Source of the DNA: Clostridia bacterium
Lineage (GTDB): Bacteria > Bacillota > Clostridia > Oscillospirales > RGIG577
Direction of reading: 5' to 3'
Assembly (NCBI GenBank): GCA_017419325.1
Contig: JAFOLN010000013.1
Location: 1 to 14,410, forward strand
Length of the DNA stretch: 14,410 bases
A model generated the notes under the pieces. That model saw nothing but the letters and a program-made list of their open reading frames with translations, made no database searches and was not told the DNA's origin. Shown here piece by piece: positions 12,288 through 14,410 of the stretch. Within the stretch, counting starts at the first letter, position 1. Every line of letters starts with the position of its first letter. The position numbers were made by a program, and so were the translations under genes.

Positions 12288-14410
12288 TTGAAAAAACCAC
12301 CCGTTAAACATTCGCCCCCGATAGAGCAGCAGATAACCTCCACTTTGGAGGAAAACTACATGCCCTACGCCATGAGCGTTATAATATCCCGCGCCATCCC
12401 GCAGATAGACGGCTTCAAGCCGTCCCACAGAAAGCTTCTTTATACGATGTATAAGATGGGGCTCCTTACGGGACAGCGCACGAAGTCGGCGAACGTCGTG
12501 GGACAGACGATGAAGCTAAATCCCCACGGCGACATGGCCATATATGAGACCATGGTGCGCCTTACTGCGGACTGCGACGCGCTGCTTACGCCGTTTGTCG
12601 ATTCAAAGGGCAGCTTCGGAAAGCAGTACTCCCGCGACATGGCCTTCGCCGCGTCGCGCTATACGGAGGTAAAGCTTGCCCCCATCTGCGCGGAGCTCTT
12701 TAAATACATCGACCGCGACACCGTGGACATGGTGCCGAACTACGACAACACCATGGAGGAGCCGGTGCTCCTGCCCACCACCTACCCCAATATCCTCGTA
12801 AACCCAAATCAGGGCATCGCCGTGGGCATGGCAAGCTCCATCTGCGGCTTTAACTTAGGCGAGGTATGCGACACCACCGTGGCGTACTTAAAGGACCCGG
12901 ACTGCGACATAAAAAAGACGCTCATCGCCCCCGATTTTTCAACGGGAGCGCAGCTTATATATAATGAAGACGAGATAGACGCGCTCTATAAGACGGGGCG
13001 CGGCAGCGTAAAGCTTCGCGCGAAGTATGTGTTCGACAAGAAGCAGAACTGCATCGAGGTGGTGGAGATTCCGTATTCCACCACCATAGAGGCCATCATG
13101 GAAAAGATTATAGACCTCGTCAAAGCGGGAAAGCTCCGTGAAATATCCGACGTGCGCGACGAGACGGCGCTTACGGGCCTTAAGATCGCCATCGACTTGA
13201 AGCGCCACACCGACCCCGACCTTTTGATGGATAAGCTCTACAAGCTTACGCCCCTTCAGGACAGCTTCTCCTGCAACTTCAACATCCTTGTGGGCGCGAC
13301 TCCCCGGGTGCTGGGCGTAAAGGAGATTCTTGAGGAATGGACGGCCTTCCGCATCGAGTGCATAAAGCGCAGGTTATATTTTGACCTTACGAAGGCCCGC
13401 GAAAAGCTCCATCTGCTTTTAGGTCTCGAAAAGATACTTCTCGACATAGACCGCGCCATCGCCATCGTTCGCGGCACCGAAAAGGACAGCGAGGTCGTGC
13501 CCAATCTTATGAAGGGCTTCGACATAGACGAGGTGCAGGCGGAATACGTGGCGGAGATAAAGCTTCGTCATCTGAACCGTCAGTACATCCTCGAGCGCAC
13601 CGGCGAGATAGGCGATTTAAAAAAGAGCATCGCCGATATGGAGGACACCCTGAAGTCCAACGCGAAGATTAAGCGTATTATTATAAAAGAAGTTTCGGAC
13701 GTGGCGAAAAAGTACCGCCGCCCCCGCCGCACCATGCTCATAACAGAAGAGGACGTGCGCTCCTACGACGAGTCGCAGATAATCGACGATTATCAGTGCA
13801 GCGTATTCGTTACAAAGGAGGGCTACTTCAAAAAGATTACGCCCCAGTCCCTGAGAGTGGCCTCCGAGCAGAAATACAAGGACGGCGACGAGCTCGTTTT
13901 CACGGCGCAGACGACCAACAAGGCTCACGCCCTGTTCTTTACGGACAAATACAGCGTATACAAGACGCGCCTTTATGACTTCGACGACACGAAGGCAAGC
14001 GCGCTGGGCGACTATCTGCCGGCAAAGCTCTCGATGGAGCAAAACGAGAACGTGGTATTCACCGTGATAACGGGCGACGACTACGCGGGTCAGCTTCTCT
14101 TCTTCGCCTCAAACGGCCGTGCCTCAAAGGTTCCGCTTTTGGCGTATCAGACGAAGACGAACAGAAAGAAGCTTACGGGCGCGTACTGCGACAAGTTCAC
14201 CCTCGCGGGCGCGTACCATATAACGGAGGACGCGGACTTTACGCTTTTCTCGGACGGCGGGCGCATACTTACACTAAACTCCTCCCTTATCCCGGAAAAG
14301 ACGACAAGAGCGTCCCAGGGCGTCATCGTCATGACGCTGAAAGCGGGAAAGAGCGTGACGAAGGCGCAGCCCTCAACGGAAACAAAGCTTTCCGACCCCA
14401 CGGCGTACAG
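12288..14410 (+). CDS. Type IIA DNA topoisomerase A subunit (GyrA/ParC family, 3' end cut)
   Basis: The DNA breakage-reunion subunit; 707 codons are visible and the window ends inside the gene. TTG at 12288 follows AAGGAG (12274-12279) by eight bases. YMPYAMSVIISRAIPQIDGFKPSHRK opens the winged-helix region (written in family form as Y-x-x-YAMSVI-x-x-RA-x-P). NPHGDMAIYE (about 78-87) is the quinolone region, and AASRYTE holds the catalytic Arg124-Tyr125. QGIAVGMAS follows, then a coiled-coil gate (about 425-465) and pinwheel-type repeats after about residue 500 (for example FFASNGRASKVP, FSDGGRILT). No GyrA-box (QRRGGRG-like) is seen in the visible part, which favours a decatenase/relaxase of the topoisomerase IV kind over a true gyrase. 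A box further downstream cannot be excluded. Confidence 0.92.
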   Translation, partial: MKKPPVKHSPPIEQQITSTLEENYMPYAMSVIISRAIPQIDGFKPSHRKLLYTMYKMGLLTGQRTKSANVVGQTMKLNPHGDMAIYETMVRLTADCDALLTPFVDSKGSFGKQYSRDMAFAASRYTEVKLAPICAELFKYIDRDTVDMVPNYDNTMEEPVLLPTTYPNILVNPNQGIAVGMASSICGFNLGEVCDTTVAYLKDPDCDIKKTLIAPDFSTGAQLIYNEDEIDALYKTGRGSVKLRAKYVFDKKQNCIEVVEIPYSTTIEAIMEKIIDLVKAGKLREISDVRDETALTGLKIAIDLKRHTDPDLLMDKLYKLTPLQDSFSCNFNILVGATPRVLGVKEILEEWTAFRIECIKRRLYFDLTKAREKLHLLLGLEKILLDIDRAIAIVRGTEKDSEVVPNLMKGFDIDEVQAEYVAEIKLRHLNRQYILERTGEIGDLKKSIADMEDTLKSNAKIKRIIIKEVSDVAKKYRRPRRTMLITEEDVRSYDESQIIDDYQCSVFVTKEGYFKKITPQSLRVASEQKYKDGDELVFTAQTTNKAHALFFTDKYSVYKTRLYDFDDTKASALGDYLPAKLSMEQNENVVFTVITGDDYAGQLLFFASNGRASKVPLLAYQTKTNRKKLTGAYCDKFTLAGAYHITEDADFTLFSDGGRILTLNSSLIPEKTTRASQGVIVMTLKAGKSVTKAQPSTETKLSDPTAY

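Noticed and set aside
1..14410. CRISPR arrays, tRNA or rRNA genes, transposases, phage genes
   Set aside because: No repeated spacer structure, no tRNA-like sequence and no mobile-element protein was found; the window is almost wholly ordinary chromosomal operons.

Overview
The window reads as chromosome of an endospore-forming Firmicute, probably a fairly GC-rich member of the Clostridia. The evidence is a GerA-type germinant-receptor operon, ribosome-binding sites matching the Bacillus/Clostridium anti-Shine-Dalgarno, consensus sigma-A promoters, and a SwrC-like RND pump. Species cannot be read from the sequence. Ten coding genes are supported. No tRNA, rRNA, CRISPR array or insertion sequence was seen, and no stretch over 300 bases lacks a gene.

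Left part, plus strand (1-3209): the end of a germinant-receptor operon. It holds the 3' two-thirds of the GerA-family A subunit, the B subunit (multi-pass permease-like), the C subunit (lipoprotein) and a 55-residue two-helix membrane ORF that could be a receptor D subunit. A strong bidirectional terminator lies inside that small ORF.

Middle, minus strand (9405 down to 3206): a four-gene efflux operon running marR, membrane-fusion protein, RND pump, TolC-like protein. Gaps are tight and the marR/MFP junction is an ATGA overlap. The TolC-like protein is short and appears to have lost the outer-membrane barrel, which would fit a single-membrane cell. It converges on the germination operon, and the two sets probably share the terminator at 3118-3151.

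Right part (9569-14410): yfbR (5'-deoxynucleotidase, minus strand) is divergent from a two-gene plus-strand operon for an unusual type IIA topoisomerase (B subunit complete, A subunit cut by the window end). The 121-base gap between them holds two back-to-back promoters with overlapping -35 boxes, and a CTTTSAAAG palindrome in the spacer of each. That looks like shared control of two DNA-metabolism transcripts.

The most unusual signal is start-codon use. The topoisomerase B subunit and the germination B subunit each have a near-perfect Shine-Dalgarno and conserved N-terminal sequence, yet the only candidate start at the right spacing and frame is ATA. With two GTG starts and one TTG start, only five of the nine genes with a visible start begin with ATG.
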